A stretch of DNA of 28,634 nucleotides, taken from contig CAYYZH010000031.1 of assembly GCA_964475765.1 (NCBI GenBank), positions 1-28,634 on the forward strand. Direction: 5' to 3'. Source of the stretch: Thermohalobaculum sp964475765 (lineage in GTDB: Bacteria > Pseudomonadota > Alphaproteobacteria > Rhodobacterales > Rhodobacteraceae). Position 1 is the stretch's first letter, and every line of letters begins with the position of its first letter. Positions 7,380-16,185 of the stretch are shown here, piece after piece. Under the pieces are notes generated by a model, which was not told the origin of the DNA, ran no database searches, and saw nothing but the letters and a program-made list of their open reading frames with translations. Made by a program: the position numbers and the translations under genes.

Positions 7380-8708
7380 TTATTGCCAGGTGTAGTATCC
7401 GGCTTCCTGCATGACGGCCTTGGTACGCTCGGCCACACCGTCCAGCGCTTCCTTGGCATCGAGACCTTCGGTCAGCACCTTGGACAGCGTCGTGCCGAGA
7501 TCGGCGTTGATCTTGCCCCAGACGGGGATGATTGGGCGCCAGTCCGGATCGGCATGCTTCAGCGCCTCGCCAAAGGTCGCCATGTGCGGGAACTTGGCAT
7601 TCACATCGGCGTCCGCATGGGTTGAGAACCGCGAGGGGTTGCCGCCTGCGAGTGCCACCAGCTTGTCGCCCTTCTTGGAGGTCAGCCATTGCATGAGCAG
7701 GAAGGCCGCTTCTTTGTTCTCGGCGTTCTTGGGAATGCCGATTCCGAAGCCGCCGGTCTGTGAGCCACGGCGCGTGCCCATCGGGTGCAGCGCCCAGCCA
7801 ACCTTTCCAACGACCTTGGACTTCGACGGGTTGTCGATCTGGCCCGCAACAACGGTGGTGTCGAGGAACATTGCGGTATCGCCGTTCAGGAACGCACCGA
7901 GAGCCTCGCCGAAACCGAAGTTCTTGGCCCCTTCCGGTCCGCAATCAACGATCGTCTTGAGCGCATTGGCGGCTTTGACGCCGGCTTCGTTGTTCACGAT
8001 CGGTTGCCAGTTTTCATCGAACACCCGTCCGCCCAGCGGCGCGAGATGCAGCAGGAAGGCGTGGCTGGCGTGGTGGCCGGACGCCGCGCGCGAGGACAGA
8101 CCGCCCATGCCGGGTTCAAGCTCAGGGATCTTGCAGGCAATATCCAGCATCTCGTCGTAGGTTTCGGGTACCTTCAGCCCATGTTTGTCGAAGATATCCT
8201 TGCGATAGCCGAGGATGGACGTCTCCGAGCCGTAGGGAATGCCAAAGAGCGATCCGGTCTTGCCTTCCAGATACCCCTTGTTTCCCCCGGCAAACCCGAT
8301 GTTGTAGACGTAGCCGTCGATCAGGTCGTCGGGGTCATAGCTTGGATCAGCGAGCTTTGGATTCATGTAATACCGTGCCAGGTTCTCGAGCTGGTCGGCA
8401 TAGACATAATCAGCCTTCGAGAAGACCACGTACGCCACCAGATCGTATTCGCCTTCGTCCTGGGCAAGCTCAAGGGTCTGGCGTTCGCGCATCTTCAGAT
8501 ATGGAAGTTGATCGACCTCAACCTCGATGCCGGTTTCCTTGGTGAACTCCGGCAGGATCTGCATCACCGCGTCATAGTGCGGGTGCGCCGGGAAATTCAC
8601 CACAAGTGTCGTACCGGCGTGGTCCGCATAAGGGTTGGCAAGTGCCGTTCCCGACAACATGCCTGCCAACGCACCAGCGCCAGCAAGGATCTTCATAGAG
8701 TTCAGCAT
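7380..8708 (-). CDS. Periplasmic sugar-binding protein of ABC transporter
   Basis: This 442-aa extracellular solute-binding protein (family 1) has a signal peptide ending near ALA at residue 24. It contains the family hallmarks FTKETGIEVEVD, FGIPYGSETSILGYRKDIF and FLNGDTAMF. GGAGGAAACA directly precedes the ATG at 8708. It captures the solute in the periplasm and delivers it to the two downstream permeases. Many aromatic residues (WQ, YY) are consistent with sugar stacking, but the ligand cannot be named. It lies 27 nt after the ATPase gene. Confidence 0.93.
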   Translation of the reverse strand: MLNSMKILAGAGALAGMLSGTALANPYADHAGTTLVVNFPAHPHYDAVMQILPEFTKETGIEVEVDQLPYLKMRERQTLELAQDEGEYDLVAYVVFSKADYVYADQLENLARYYMNPKLADPSYDPDDLIDGYVYNIGFAGGNKGYLEGKTGSLFGIPYGSETSILGYRKDIFDKHGLKVPETYDEMLDIACKIPELEPGMGGLSSRAASGHHASHAFLLHLAPLGGRVFDENWQPIVNNEAGVKAANALKTIVDCGPEGAKNFGFGEALGAFLNGDTAMFLDTTVVAGQIDNPSKSKVVGKVGWALHPMGTRRGSQTGGFGIGIPKNAENKEAAFLLMQWLTSKKGDKLVALAGGNPSRFSTHADADVNAKFPHMATFGEALKHADPDWRPIIPVWGKINADLGTTLSKVLTEGLDAKEALDGVAERTKAVMQEAGYYTWQ

Positions 8709-8735
8709 TGTTTCCTCCGTTGTTATTTCGTTGGT

Positions 8736-9824
8736 TCAGATTGCGTTCTCGGTCTTCGTATCGAACAGGTGAATGCGATCCGGATTGACCGCGAAGGTAA
8801 GGGTCTCGCCCAGGGCCATGGGTGTTTCGGATTTGATCTCGACGGTGACCTTGTTGGGTCCGCACTCACACAGCAGGACAGACTGCGCGCCGATGTACTC
8901 CGAGATCAGAATGTTCAGCGTCAGCGCACGGTCCGGAGAGGCATCCGGGTCATACGAGAGGTCGGAGGGCCGAATGCCCAAGGTCACATCGGCCGATGAA
9001 TGTTCCTTCGCCGCAGCAGTTTTCTGATCGCTAAGGCGCAGTGCGAAGCCAGAGCCTTCGACGAATGTTCCACCATCCCGCTCTGTGATCGTTCCGCTCA
9101 AAAAATTCATTGGTGGCATGCCCAGAAATCCGGCCACGAACTTGTTGACCGGGTTTTTGAACAGAACTTCCGGCGTGCCTTCTTGCTGGATGTGCCCGCC
9201 ATGCATGACAACGATGCGATCTGCCAGCGTCATCGCCTCGACCTGATCGTGGGTGACGTAGATCATGTTCTTCTCGACGCTTTGACTCATCAGCGCCAGC
9301 TCGGCTCTCATCTGACCGCGCAACTTTGCGTCCAGATTGGACAGCGGCTCGTCAAAAAGGAAGATCGCCGAGTCCTTGGCGAGCGCGCGTGCCATTGCGA
9401 CGCGCTGGCGTTGCCCGCCTGACAAAGCACCCGGCTTTCGGGCAAGGAAATCGGTGAGGCCGACAATCTCGGCCACTTCGCGGACCTTTGCGTCAATCGT
9501 TGCTTTCGGTTGACGCTGAAGGCGCAAGGCAAACGAGATGTTCTGGGCGACGTTCATATGCGGATAGAGCGCGTAATCCTGAAACACCATCGCCAGATCG
9601 CGATCCTTCGGCTCCAATCTGCTGACGGGGCGGTCGCCGATATAGATCTCGCCTTCGGTAACATCCTCGAGACCGGCGATCATGCGTAGCGTCGTGGACT
9701 TACCGCAGCCGGACGGGCCAACGAGCACTGTGAACTCGTTCTCGGCCATTTGTAGATCGATACCGTGCAGCACCTGGACTTCACCATAGCGCTTCACGAG
9801 TCCGTCCAGTCGGATCGTTGGCAT
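8736..9824 (-). CDS. Sugar ABC transporter ATPase (MsmK/UgpC type)
   Basis: This 362-aa ATPase energises sugar uptake. It shows Walker A GPSGCGKS (36-43), the Q-loop Gln82, the signature LSGGQRQRVAMARAL (134-148), Walker B IFLFDEP (154-160) and a C-terminal TOBE/OB domain (about 240-355) typical of MalK-like proteins. It is the first structural gene of the transport operon, downstream of a paired LacI-type operator (9843-9879). Confidence 0.95.
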   Translation of the reverse strand: MPTIRLDGLVKRYGEVQVLHGIDLQMAENEFTVLVGPSGCGKSTTLRMIAGLEDVTEGEIYIGDRPVSRLEPKDRDLAMVFQDYALYPHMNVAQNISFALRLQRQPKATIDAKVREVAEIVGLTDFLARKPGALSGGQRQRVAMARALAKDSAIFLFDEPLSNLDAKLRGQMRAELALMSQSVEKNMIYVTHDQVEAMTLADRIVVMHGGHIQQEGTPEVLFKNPVNKFVAGFLGMPPMNFLSGTITERDGGTFVEGSGFALRLSDQKTAAAKEHSSADVTLGIRPSDLSYDPDASPDRALTLNILISEYIGAQSVLLCECGPNKVTVEIKSETPMALGETLTFAVNPDRIHLFDTKTENAI

Positions 9825-9842
9825 TTCCGTCCCTTGTTTTAT

Positions 9843-9879
9843 TGTTACCGGTCACATTTTCTCAATGTGACCGGTAACA
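9843..9879. promoter_or_regulatory. Paired LacI-family operators upstream of the ABC operon
   Basis: Arms TGTTACCGGTCACATT (9843-9858) and AATGTGACCGGTAACA (9864-9879) form a perfect 16-bp inverted repeat with a 5-nt loop. Each arm also contains a LacI-type CG-centred pseudo-palindrome, TGTTACC/GGTCACA and TGTGACC/GGTAACA, with centres 23 bp apart. The element sits 19 bp upstream of the ATPase start and 53 bp after the LacI gene stop. The likely ligand is the adjacent regulator, repressing the operon. The element could also fold as an RNA hairpin that ends LacI transcription. Confidence 0.85.
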
Positions 9880-9931
9880 CAAGCTAAAACTGCCGTCTTG
9901 AACATGTGTTGGCGCGAGTTGCAACGCGCCA

Positions 9932-10969
9932 TCATTTCTGCTTTCGAGTGCTGCCGCGCAATTCCGGCTCTGCAGAGACCTCAATGCGTGTTGGCATTGC
10001 GGGACGTTCGGCTTCGGTCAGCAAGCGTCCGATCAATCGCCCCGCCTCTCGGCCAATGCCCTTGGGATCAACGACGACCGTTGAGATCGCGGGTGTTGAG
10101 AACCGCGACACCTCGAAATCTCCAAAGCCTGCCAAGCCGATATCTTCCGGTACCGCAATGCCTTGGGCCTTCAATGCTGAGATCATCCCAAAGGCGGGCA
10201 AGTCCGAAACACAGAACACACAGTCTGTGTCAGGAAAGGTCTCCATCAGGTCCTTTGCAGCCGCCGCGCCGTCTTCAATCGTCAACGGCGGCTTGCCGCC
10301 TCGCAAGACGCGTGCGTCAGGCAGACCGGCCGCCAGCATTGCATCCCGGAAGCCTTGCCGACGTTCTGCCCCGCGGGTCCAATGGTCATCCGCTTCCCCA
10401 AGGAACGCGATGTTGCGATAGCCCAGGTCGATCAGCGCGCGTGTCATCTCTGCTGCGGCTTCGCGATTCGAGAATCCGACCGTGTGTCCGATCGGGTCGT
10501 CGGGCCGTTCCCAAAGCTCAACCACTGGAATGTCCACACCGCCTAGAAGGCTCAGTGTTCGGTCCGAATGCCCATCATAGGACAGAAGTATCGCCTCGGG
10601 TCTACGGCGCAGCATCGTCTCGATAATCTGCTCTTCGCGTTCGGCAGAGTACCCTGTGTGCCCTAGTAAGATCTGACGTCCCTGAGTTTCCAGCTCGCCT
10701 GTCAGGGCCTGAACCGTTTCAGCGAAATGCAGGTTATTCAGAGATGGCACGAGGAGCGCCACAAATCCGGACTTCTTCGTGGTCAGACTACCTGCCATCT
10801 GATCCGGCACATAGTTCATCTCGCGCACCACTTTCAGGATGCGCTCGCGGGTAACTTTTGAGACTGGGCTGTCCTGCCGCAAGGCACGTGAAACGGTCAT
10901 AGGCGACACACCAGCCGCACGCGCCACGTCGCGCATTGTTATGGTCGAGCTTGGTTTAGGTGTCGTCAT
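9932..10969 (-). CDS. LacI-family transcriptional regulator
   Basis: This 345-aa regulator has an N-terminal helix-turn-helix (MRDVARAAGVSPMTVSRAL, about residues 12-30), the hinge helix (YVPDQMAGSL) and a periplasmic-binding-protein-like sensor domain. The sensor domain is nearest to GntR-like members of the family. It is transcribed in the same direction as the sugar ABC operon and just upstream of it. The paired operator between them makes it the probable local repressor, with the transported solute or a derivative as inducer. Confidence 0.95.
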   Translation of the reverse strand: MTTPKPSSTITMRDVARAAGVSPMTVSRALRQDSPVSKVTRERILKVVREMNYVPDQMAGSLTTKKSGFVALLVPSLNNLHFAETVQALTGELETQGRQILLGHTGYSAEREEQIIETMLRRRPEAILLSYDGHSDRTLSLLGGVDIPVVELWERPDDPIGHTVGFSNREAAAEMTRALIDLGYRNIAFLGEADDHWTRGAERRQGFRDAMLAAGLPDARVLRGGKPPLTIEDGAAAAKDLMETFPDTDCVFCVSDLPAFGMISALKAQGIAVPEDIGLAGFGDFEVSRFSTPAISTVVVDPKGIGREAGRLIGRLLTEAERPAMPTRIEVSAEPELRGSTRKQK

Positions 10970-11018
10970 GGACCCGTTTCGCGGTGAACGACGAAAACCC
11001 TATGCGAGAACGGGCCTG

Positions 11019-11047
11019 AAAAAAAGACGTTGCGAGAAACGACGTCT
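11019..11047 (-). terminator. Rho-independent terminator of the DUF6502-DUF5666 operon
   Basis: On the minus strand AGACGT (11047-11042) pairs with ACGTCT (11030-11025), with a G-T wobble and one more pair inside the stem. Seven T residues (11025-11019) follow directly. It lies 60 nt beyond the DUF5666 stop at 11107 and before the LacI start, so it separates the two units. Confidence 0.8.
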
Positions 11048-11106
11048 CCCGCAGTCCAACAATGCCAAGTGGTTCTTGTCGGCGCACGAAGAACTCTAGG
11101 GCATGC

Positions 11107-12054
11107 CTAGCGTGCTGGAAGGCCTGCGCTCTCGTGCGCTCCACTTTCTACATCGGCGAGCAGCTGGCGACGCAGCGACAGGTTTTCGGGAAGAATTAAG
11201 CCGTCGCTGACCCGGAACGATCCAACATAGCTGCCGGTGAACAAGGTGCGCTTGTCTCCGAAACTTCCCAGACGGGCTTCCTGATCAAAGCTGTGACCCA
11301 AGCCCGACACCGCTCGGAACGGCGCTGTTGGCACAGGTTCGAGAAAGCCTTCGACGGAGAGGTCCTGAAGGGGGCCAGCAGCGCCAACAAACCGGCCTGG
11401 GCTGAAGTCCGTGATCTCAAGGCCAGCAGGTTTGTCCCTTCCTGTAGCCGTCACGAAAGTTCCTGGCGCAGGTGTTTCCGAGCGGGAAAGACCGCTGACC
11501 ACCCGCCCGGCAATGTCGTTTGAACTGCGTATGACACCTGCAATCACGGTCGGCCCGTCTGAGGTCAAGGGATCGACACGGGAGGCTATCACTCGATTGC
11601 CTGCCCAGACGCCGGAAACTGCGACACGCGCACCAGCGTTCAACACGCCCAGAGCAGCATCCTCGAGAGTTATGGGAACACCGGCGACTATGCCCGTGCG
11701 TTCGCCGCTGTCCACCGCACTTACCCTGCCAATGACTGGATGTGTGATGTGGACGCGCTTAGCGCGCAGGACCTGTCGTTCTTGCCGTGCTTCAATGGTC
11801 AATGCCTGACCAATTTTCAGCGCATCTTCTGTGACGTCGCCAAAGGCGTTCGTGATTGCTGTGGCATCGTCCAGTTCCACCCTGAGGCCGTTGATGATTA
11901 GGCTGCCGAAGTCCGTCAGCGTTCCGACAATCCCGGTTCCACCTATGCCACCTTTCGGTGGTTTCTTGCCGTCTCCAACACGGATCGGCCCCACGCAGGC
12001 ATTCAGTGTCAGCGCACTCATTCCCGCCAGAAGCAATCGGCGTTCAAGTTTCAT
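11107..12054 (-). CDS. DUF5666 domain lipoprotein
   Basis: This 315-aa predicted lipoprotein begins MKLERRLLLAG and has a lipobox ending L-N-A-C (cysteine near residue 20), followed by a Gly/Lys-rich linker. Two or more copies of a DUF5666-like small beta-barrel follow, seen in IVGTLTDFGSLIINGLRVELD and AVSGVWAGNRVIASRVDP. The function of this family is unknown. It overlaps the end of the DUF6502 gene by 11 nt with the chosen ATG at 12054. Starts at 12057, 12060 or 12066 are also possible. Coupled expression with the DUF6502 gene is clear. Confidence 0.8.
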   Translation of the reverse strand: MKLERRLLLAGMSALTLNACVGPIRVGDGKKPPKGGIGGTGIVGTLTDFGSLIINGLRVELDDATAITNAFGDVTEDALKIGQALTIEARQERQVLRAKRVHITHPVIGRVSAVDSGERTGIVAGVPITLEDAALGVLNAGARVAVSGVWAGNRVIASRVDPLTSDGPTVIAGVIRSSNDIAGRVVSGLSRSETPAPGTFVTATGRDKPAGLEITDFSPGRFVGAAGPLQDLSVEGFLEPVPTAPFRAVSGLGHSFDQEARLGSFGDKRTLFTGSYVGSFRVSDGLILPENLSLRRQLLADVESGAHESAGLPAR

Positions 12055-12898
12055 CATCATCCCCATTCATGTCGCCTTCGGGCGCTTCGTTTTCGGAGTA
12101 GAAGAAGATGCCGAAGCGGAATCTGTTCGTCCCGTCTTCCGCCTCAAGATCTTGAGCTTGGCGCGTATGGGCCAGTGAGTTGAGTGCTACGAGAGCATCT
12201 CCCCCGAGGCGCCGGGCTTCGGCTTCGATGTCGTCAATCGAAGCGGACGTCAGCCTGTTGTAAAATACTGCGCGCTCGAGAAAGACCGGATCGTCCTTCA
12301 ACAGGTTGTCGACAGCCGCTGCAATGTGGTCGCCAACGTTCTCGGCGAAAAAGTGTACCTTCTGTGCCTGATCGAGCGGTCCGAAAACCGCATCGGCTTG
12401 CAGGTGCACAAGATCACCAGAGATCCGGACAAGACCCTGACGCTGGAGCTCGTCCAACACAGTACGTGGCCGGATGTCGGTGTTCACCGAGCGTACAAGT
12501 GTATCGAAACTGGGGCCATCCGGAGCTGAACGCGGTAGTGGGCGGGGGCGACCATCCGGGCCCTGCATTTCTGCGCTCGCCATCCAACGACCCATGACCG
12601 TTGCCATGATCGTCACCCTTTCGCCGATCGCTGCTTCGGTGCCTTCGTCTTCGCTGCGAAAGGCTCGGACGTCGCGGCGGTGCACACCAGTGAGCATAGA
12701 AATGCGGCTATCCGTCTGGCGCTCCCCCTCCAGCTGAAAGTCAGCTTCAGCAACGTCAACGTAGATCCGTTTGATCATCCGGTAGAGCGCGGGCGCCGTG
12801 ATCCCCTGTGCGATCATAGCGCGCACAAGCGGGCGCAGCAGTCCCTGCATCACCTGCCCGAATGCGGAGGTTGGCGATCTCTGGTCACGGTCGTTCAT
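12044..12898 (-). CDS. DUF6502 family protein
   Basis: This 284-aa protein has a conserved N-terminal region, GLLRPLVRAMIAQGITAPALYRMIKRIYVDVA, followed by TDSRISMLTGVHRRDVRAF. The latter looks like a winged-helix DNA-binding segment, so a regulatory role is possible but unproven. I chose the ATG at 12898 because the reading frame upstream has Cys/Ala-rich non-protein-like sequence and would overlap the divergent fasciclin gene. It is the first gene of a two-gene operon with the DUF5666 lipoprotein. Confidence 0.78.
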   Translation of the reverse strand: MNDRDQRSPTSAFGQVMQGLLRPLVRAMIAQGITAPALYRMIKRIYVDVAEADFQLEGERQTDSRISMLTGVHRRDVRAFRSEDEGTEAAIGERVTIMATVMGRWMASAEMQGPDGRPRPLPRSAPDGPSFDTLVRSVNTDIRPRTVLDELQRQGLVRISGDLVHLQADAVFGPLDQAQKVHFFAENVGDHIAAAVDNLLKDDPVFLERAVFYNRLTSASIDDIEAEARRLGGDALVALNSLAHTRQAQDLEAEDGTNRFRFGIFFYSENEAPEGDMNGDDDET

Positions 12899-12960
12899 TG
12901 CCGAAAGTTTAGCCCTCGTGGAAAAAAAGTCCACATCAGCCCTTGACGGTTCTGCTGCGT

Positions 12961-12984
12961 GGAACAAATGCCCATGTACTGCGT
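12961..12984 (+). promoter_or_regulatory. GGAAC-N16-CGT ECF-like promoter for the fasciclin operon
   Basis: GGAAC at 12961-12965 is followed after 16 nt by CGT at 12982-12984, about 42 bp upstream of the fasciclin ATG. This fits EcfG-type and related ECF promoters and resembles the elements at 2840-2871. It may be read by the local ECF sigma or by the general stress sigma; the sequence does not decide. Confidence 0.45.
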
Positions 12985-13025
12985 GGGATAATTTCACACA
13001 GTTTGAAAACCAACAGGAGGAACTC

Positions 13026-13526
13026 ATGAAACATCTGATCGCACTTGCCGCAGCAGGGATTTTGGCTGCATGTGCCGCGACGAGCGAACCCGAGCCGAAG
13101 CAGGCATCCGCACAGCAGGCCGACATCGTCGACACTGCGGTCTCAGCAGGCAGCTTCACGACACTCGTCGCAGCAGTTCAGGCTGCGGGCCTTGTCGATA
13201 CGCTCAAGTCACCCGGACCCTTCACAGTCTTTGCACCAACGGATGAGGCCTTTGCTGCTTTGCCCGCCGGTACGGTCGAGAGCCTCTTGAAGCCCGAAAA
13301 CAAGGACAAGCTGACTGCGGTCCTGACCTACCATGTGATCTCGGGCGAAGTGATGTCGTCTGACCTCCTGGGCAAGAAACTTCAGGCGGATACTGTGCAA
13401 GGCACGACGGTTGACATCGATGCGACCGGGAATGGCGTGAAGGTCGACAATGCGAACGTGATCACAGCGGATGTCGATGCAAGCAACGGTGTGATTCACG
13501 TCATCGATGCCGTGATCCTGCCCTGA
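13026..13526 (+). CDS. Single-domain fasciclin (FAS1) lipoprotein
   Basis: This 166-aa protein has a signal peptide with the lipobox L-A-A-C (Cys16). One FAS1 domain follows, with the H1-type motif FTVFAPTDEAFAALP (about 72-86), the YH motif (TYHVISGEV) and the closing GVIHVIDAVILP. FAS1 domains mediate adhesion. AGGAGG lies 5 nt before the ATG at 13026; longer readings of the frame start inside the divergent gene. It precedes the double-FAS1/RTX gene by 26 nt and is probably co-transcribed. Confidence 0.92.
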   Translation: MKHLIALAAAGILAACAATSEPEPKQASAQQADIVDTAVSAGSFTTLVAAVQAAGLVDTLKSPGPFTVFAPTDEAFAALPAGTVESLLKPENKDKLTAVLTYHVISGEVMSSDLLGKKLQADTVQGTTVDIDATGNGVKVDNANVITADVDASNGVIHVIDAVILP

Positions 13527-13552
13527 CCCCTTTAGCTGATACGGAGAGCCAC

Positions 13553-15139
13553 ATGTCTCATCCATTTACTTTTCAGTTCAAAGGTCTGTCGTTTGAACTG
13601 CGCGGTGGCCATATCTTCCTTGGCGACCGCGAGATTACCTTCCGCGAGTTCTTCCTGTTTGCACGCGGGAAACTCGATCTCGCGCCGAAACCATCGATCG
13701 TCGAAATCGTTCTCAGCGCCTCAGGCACCGAAGGGTTGGACAATGATGGCGGTGACTTCGACATCCTTCGCGAGGCATTGACTGCAACGGGTCTGGTCGA
13801 GACGCTTGCGGATACAACAGCCGACTTTTCTGTGTTCGCACCTACCGATGCTGCGTTCATCCAACTGGCCCGCGATCTTGGAGCAGAAGTCAGCGACGGT
13901 GACGAGGCTGCCGCACTGCAGGCCATTCTCGGCGCGCTTGAGTCCTTGGCGGGATCGCCGGAAGGTGGGCTGGACCTGCTGAAGCAAGTCCTGCTGTTCC
14001 ATGTTGCCCCAGAGGGTCAGACACTGGCCCAGTTGCAGGCAGGCGGAGTTATCACCACCGCCCAAGGTGGTGAGATCATTGTGGATGGGAAGACGCTTGT
14101 CGATGGTGAGCCGGACGTTGCCAACCCCTCGATCGTCGGCACGGACATCGAAGCCTCAAACGGTATCGTTCAGGTCCTCGACCGGGTGCTGCTGCCCATC
14201 GACATTCCGGGCAACGACTTGCCGAACATCACCGAGATCGCAGCCGAGTCCGACGACTTCAACATTCTTGTAATGGCGCTCTCTGCCACAGGTCTCGTCG
14301 ACACGGTCACGGGTTTGGAGGATGTGACGGTATTCGCACCCACCGACGCTGCATTCACGCAACTGGCAGTCGATTTGGGCTTTGACGGTGATCAGTCGGA
14401 CGAGGATGCGATCTTTGGTTTCATTGCCGGAGCATTGTCATCACTGGCACCTGATGGAGATCCGATTCCGCTTCTGACGGATGTACTTCTCTACCATGTC
14501 TCACCAGGGTCGAAGTCTGCCAACCAGATCGATGGTCTGGACACCGTTGAAACTCTGCTGCCCGGTGTGACGTTTGGATCTGAGGGCACGGAGTTGATCG
14601 ACAACGAGCCCGACATCGACAACCCGAACATCGTCATTCCGGATATCGCGGCGGACAATGGCACGATCCAGGCAATTGACCGGGTGCTGTTGCCGCTCGA
14701 CATCCCCGGGAACACGGTAGGCGAAACGATCAACGGTACCAACAAGCGCGATCATCTCGAAGGGACTACCGGTGATGACGAGCTGTTTGGATTGAAGGGC
14801 CGCGATAAACTGGATGGTGGCGACGGCGACGATATGCTGTTCGGCGGCAGGGGTCGGGACTTCCTGTCCGGCGGAGCTGGAGACGATCATCTAGTTGGTG
14901 GACGCGGACGAGATGTCTTCGACTTCCGCGAGCTTGAAGGCAACGATGTCGTCAAGGACCTTTCTCGCTTCGACACGCTCTTGTTCTCGCGTGACGATTT
15001 TAGCAACTTTCATGCACTACGCGAGGCAACAAGCTTTGACGCAGGCGATGCTGTCATCACGACAGAGAACGGCAGTGTGCGGTTGACGAACATCGACGAA
15101 CACGAGGTCAACGCGCACAGCTTTTACTTCTTCTCGTGA
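13553..15139 (+). CDS. Double fasciclin domain protein with RTX C-terminus
   Basis: This 528-aa protein lacks an N-terminal signal peptide. After a short N-terminal region (about 1-45) it has two FAS1 domains (about 50-205 and 220-375), each with FAPTDAAF and a closing IDRVLLP or LDRVLLP. Then come six RTX-type nonapeptides (about 393-450), such as GGDGDDMLF and GGAGDDHLV, and a C-terminal region of about 75 residues. RTX nonapeptides bind calcium and mark type I secretion substrates. The likely product is a secreted or surface adhesin. No type I transporter is in the window. Confidence 0.9.
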   Translation: MSHPFTFQFKGLSFELRGGHIFLGDREITFREFFLFARGKLDLAPKPSIVEIVLSASGTEGLDNDGGDFDILREALTATGLVETLADTTADFSVFAPTDAAFIQLARDLGAEVSDGDEAAALQAILGALESLAGSPEGGLDLLKQVLLFHVAPEGQTLAQLQAGGVITTAQGGEIIVDGKTLVDGEPDVANPSIVGTDIEASNGIVQVLDRVLLPIDIPGNDLPNITEIAAESDDFNILVMALSATGLVDTVTGLEDVTVFAPTDAAFTQLAVDLGFDGDQSDEDAIFGFIAGALSSLAPDGDPIPLLTDVLLYHVSPGSKSANQIDGLDTVETLLPGVTFGSEGTELIDNEPDIDNPNIVIPDIAADNGTIQAIDRVLLPLDIPGNTVGETINGTNKRDHLEGTTGDDELFGLKGRDKLDGGDGDDMLFGGRGRDFLSGGAGDDHLVGGRGRDVFDFRELEGNDVVKDLSRFDTLLFSRDDFSNFHALREATSFDAGDAVITTENGSVRLTNIDEHEVNAHSFYFFS

Positions 15140-15288
15140 AAGCCTGAACCGGCGCGAGGCTGGGCGAAACACAGTGCGCGATTACCGCAATGTAGTTCAG
15201 TCTCGCGTAACAAAGTGGATCAAACAGATCCAAAATTGGGAAACTCCAACATACCGCTTCAGAAGAGGCCGGAGCTTCAACTCGACGA

Positions 15289-16131
15289 TTAGTCTTCGTC
15301 GAACCGGGGTTCCAGGGCAGCATTTCGCGTCGGCAGCACCAACACCGTGGCTTCTGACGGTAACGTCTCCAGCGACACGGTGATCGACGGGCTCTCGTTC
15401 AGTTTCACTGCAAACTCGTCAGACATTCCGATCAGGAACTGCTCCAGCGAATAGGTCCCGAAGGCGTGCATCGGTAAGACCAGACGGGCCTTCAGTGTCT
15501 TCAGAGTGTCGATCATCGAAGGAAGGTCCAACGTGAAGGTCCCGTCCACTGGTGCCATGACTATGTCCAACCGCCCGATTTTTGCGTAGTGCGGCTCGGT
15601 CGGAACATGGTGCAGATGCCCGAGATGCCCGATGCAGAGATCGGCGACCTCAAAGATGAAGATCGAGTTGCCATCCACCTCAGGCGCCGCCCATCCACGA
15701 ATGTCGGTCGTGACATTGCGCACGGTGACATCTTTGATCCGCAGCTTGTAGTCCGCCGGGCCTTTGCCGTCATGGTTCCAGCCACGCAGTACATAGGGGA
15801 TCTCCGGATCGGGGTAGTCTGTATAGTGCGTCTCATGAGCGTGGTTCATGGTAACTACATCTGGTCGTGGTCCCTCGCCATGCGCCCCGAAAAAGTCGGT
15901 CAGGATGGTCACGCCGGCTTCTGTTTCGATGCGGAAGGTCGAATGCGCGACGTAGGATATCGTGACCGTGCGCGGCCCAGAATCTGTGACCGGCGTTGCC
16001 AATTGCGCATATCGTACACCGGGCAGATCGCGGCGCAGGTCTTCGACAAAGGCATAACAAAGCGAGGCTGCGGCAGTGCCCGGCACCAAAGCCAGGCTCA
16101 TCAAGGTCAAAGCGGTGAGCAGACTGCGCAT
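15289..16131 (-). CDS. Periplasmic MBL-fold metallo-hydrolase-like protein
   Basis: This 280-aa protein has a signal peptide (about 1-23). The core resembles metallo-beta-lactamase-fold hydrolases of the UlaG/YtnP kind: VAHSTFRIET (about 62-71), the histidine cluster NHAHETHYTD (96-105), GHLGHLHH and LPMHAF near the C-terminus. The canonical HxHxxDH is altered to HxHxxxH, so the dinuclear metal site may be changed. I used the ATG at 16131 because AAGGA lies 7 nt upstream. Substrate is unknown. Confidence 0.75.
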   Translation of the reverse strand: MRSLLTALTLMSLALVPGTAAASLCYAFVEDLRRDLPGVRYAQLATPVTDSGPRTVTISYVAHSTFRIETEAGVTILTDFFGAHGEGPRPDVVTMNHAHETHYTDYPDPEIPYVLRGWNHDGKGPADYKLRIKDVTVRNVTTDIRGWAAPEVDGNSIFIFEVADLCIGHLGHLHHVPTEPHYAKIGRLDIVMAPVDGTFTLDLPSMIDTLKTLKARLVLPMHAFGTYSLEQFLIGMSDEFAVKLNESPSITVSLETLPSEATVLVLPTRNAALEPRFDED

Positions 16132-16185
16132 TGCGGTGTCCTTCTTCCCTTTGCTCCCCAAAAGGTAGCACGGCTGGGGCGGAAG

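Noticed and set aside
7785..8999. 404-codon plus-strand open frame
   Set aside because: It is antisense to the binding protein and ATPase genes and shows no domain of its own.
12899..13159. N-terminal extension of the DUF6502 gene
   Set aside because: It would overlap the fasciclin gene and its promoter and has Cys/Ala/Ser-rich sequence unlike the family.
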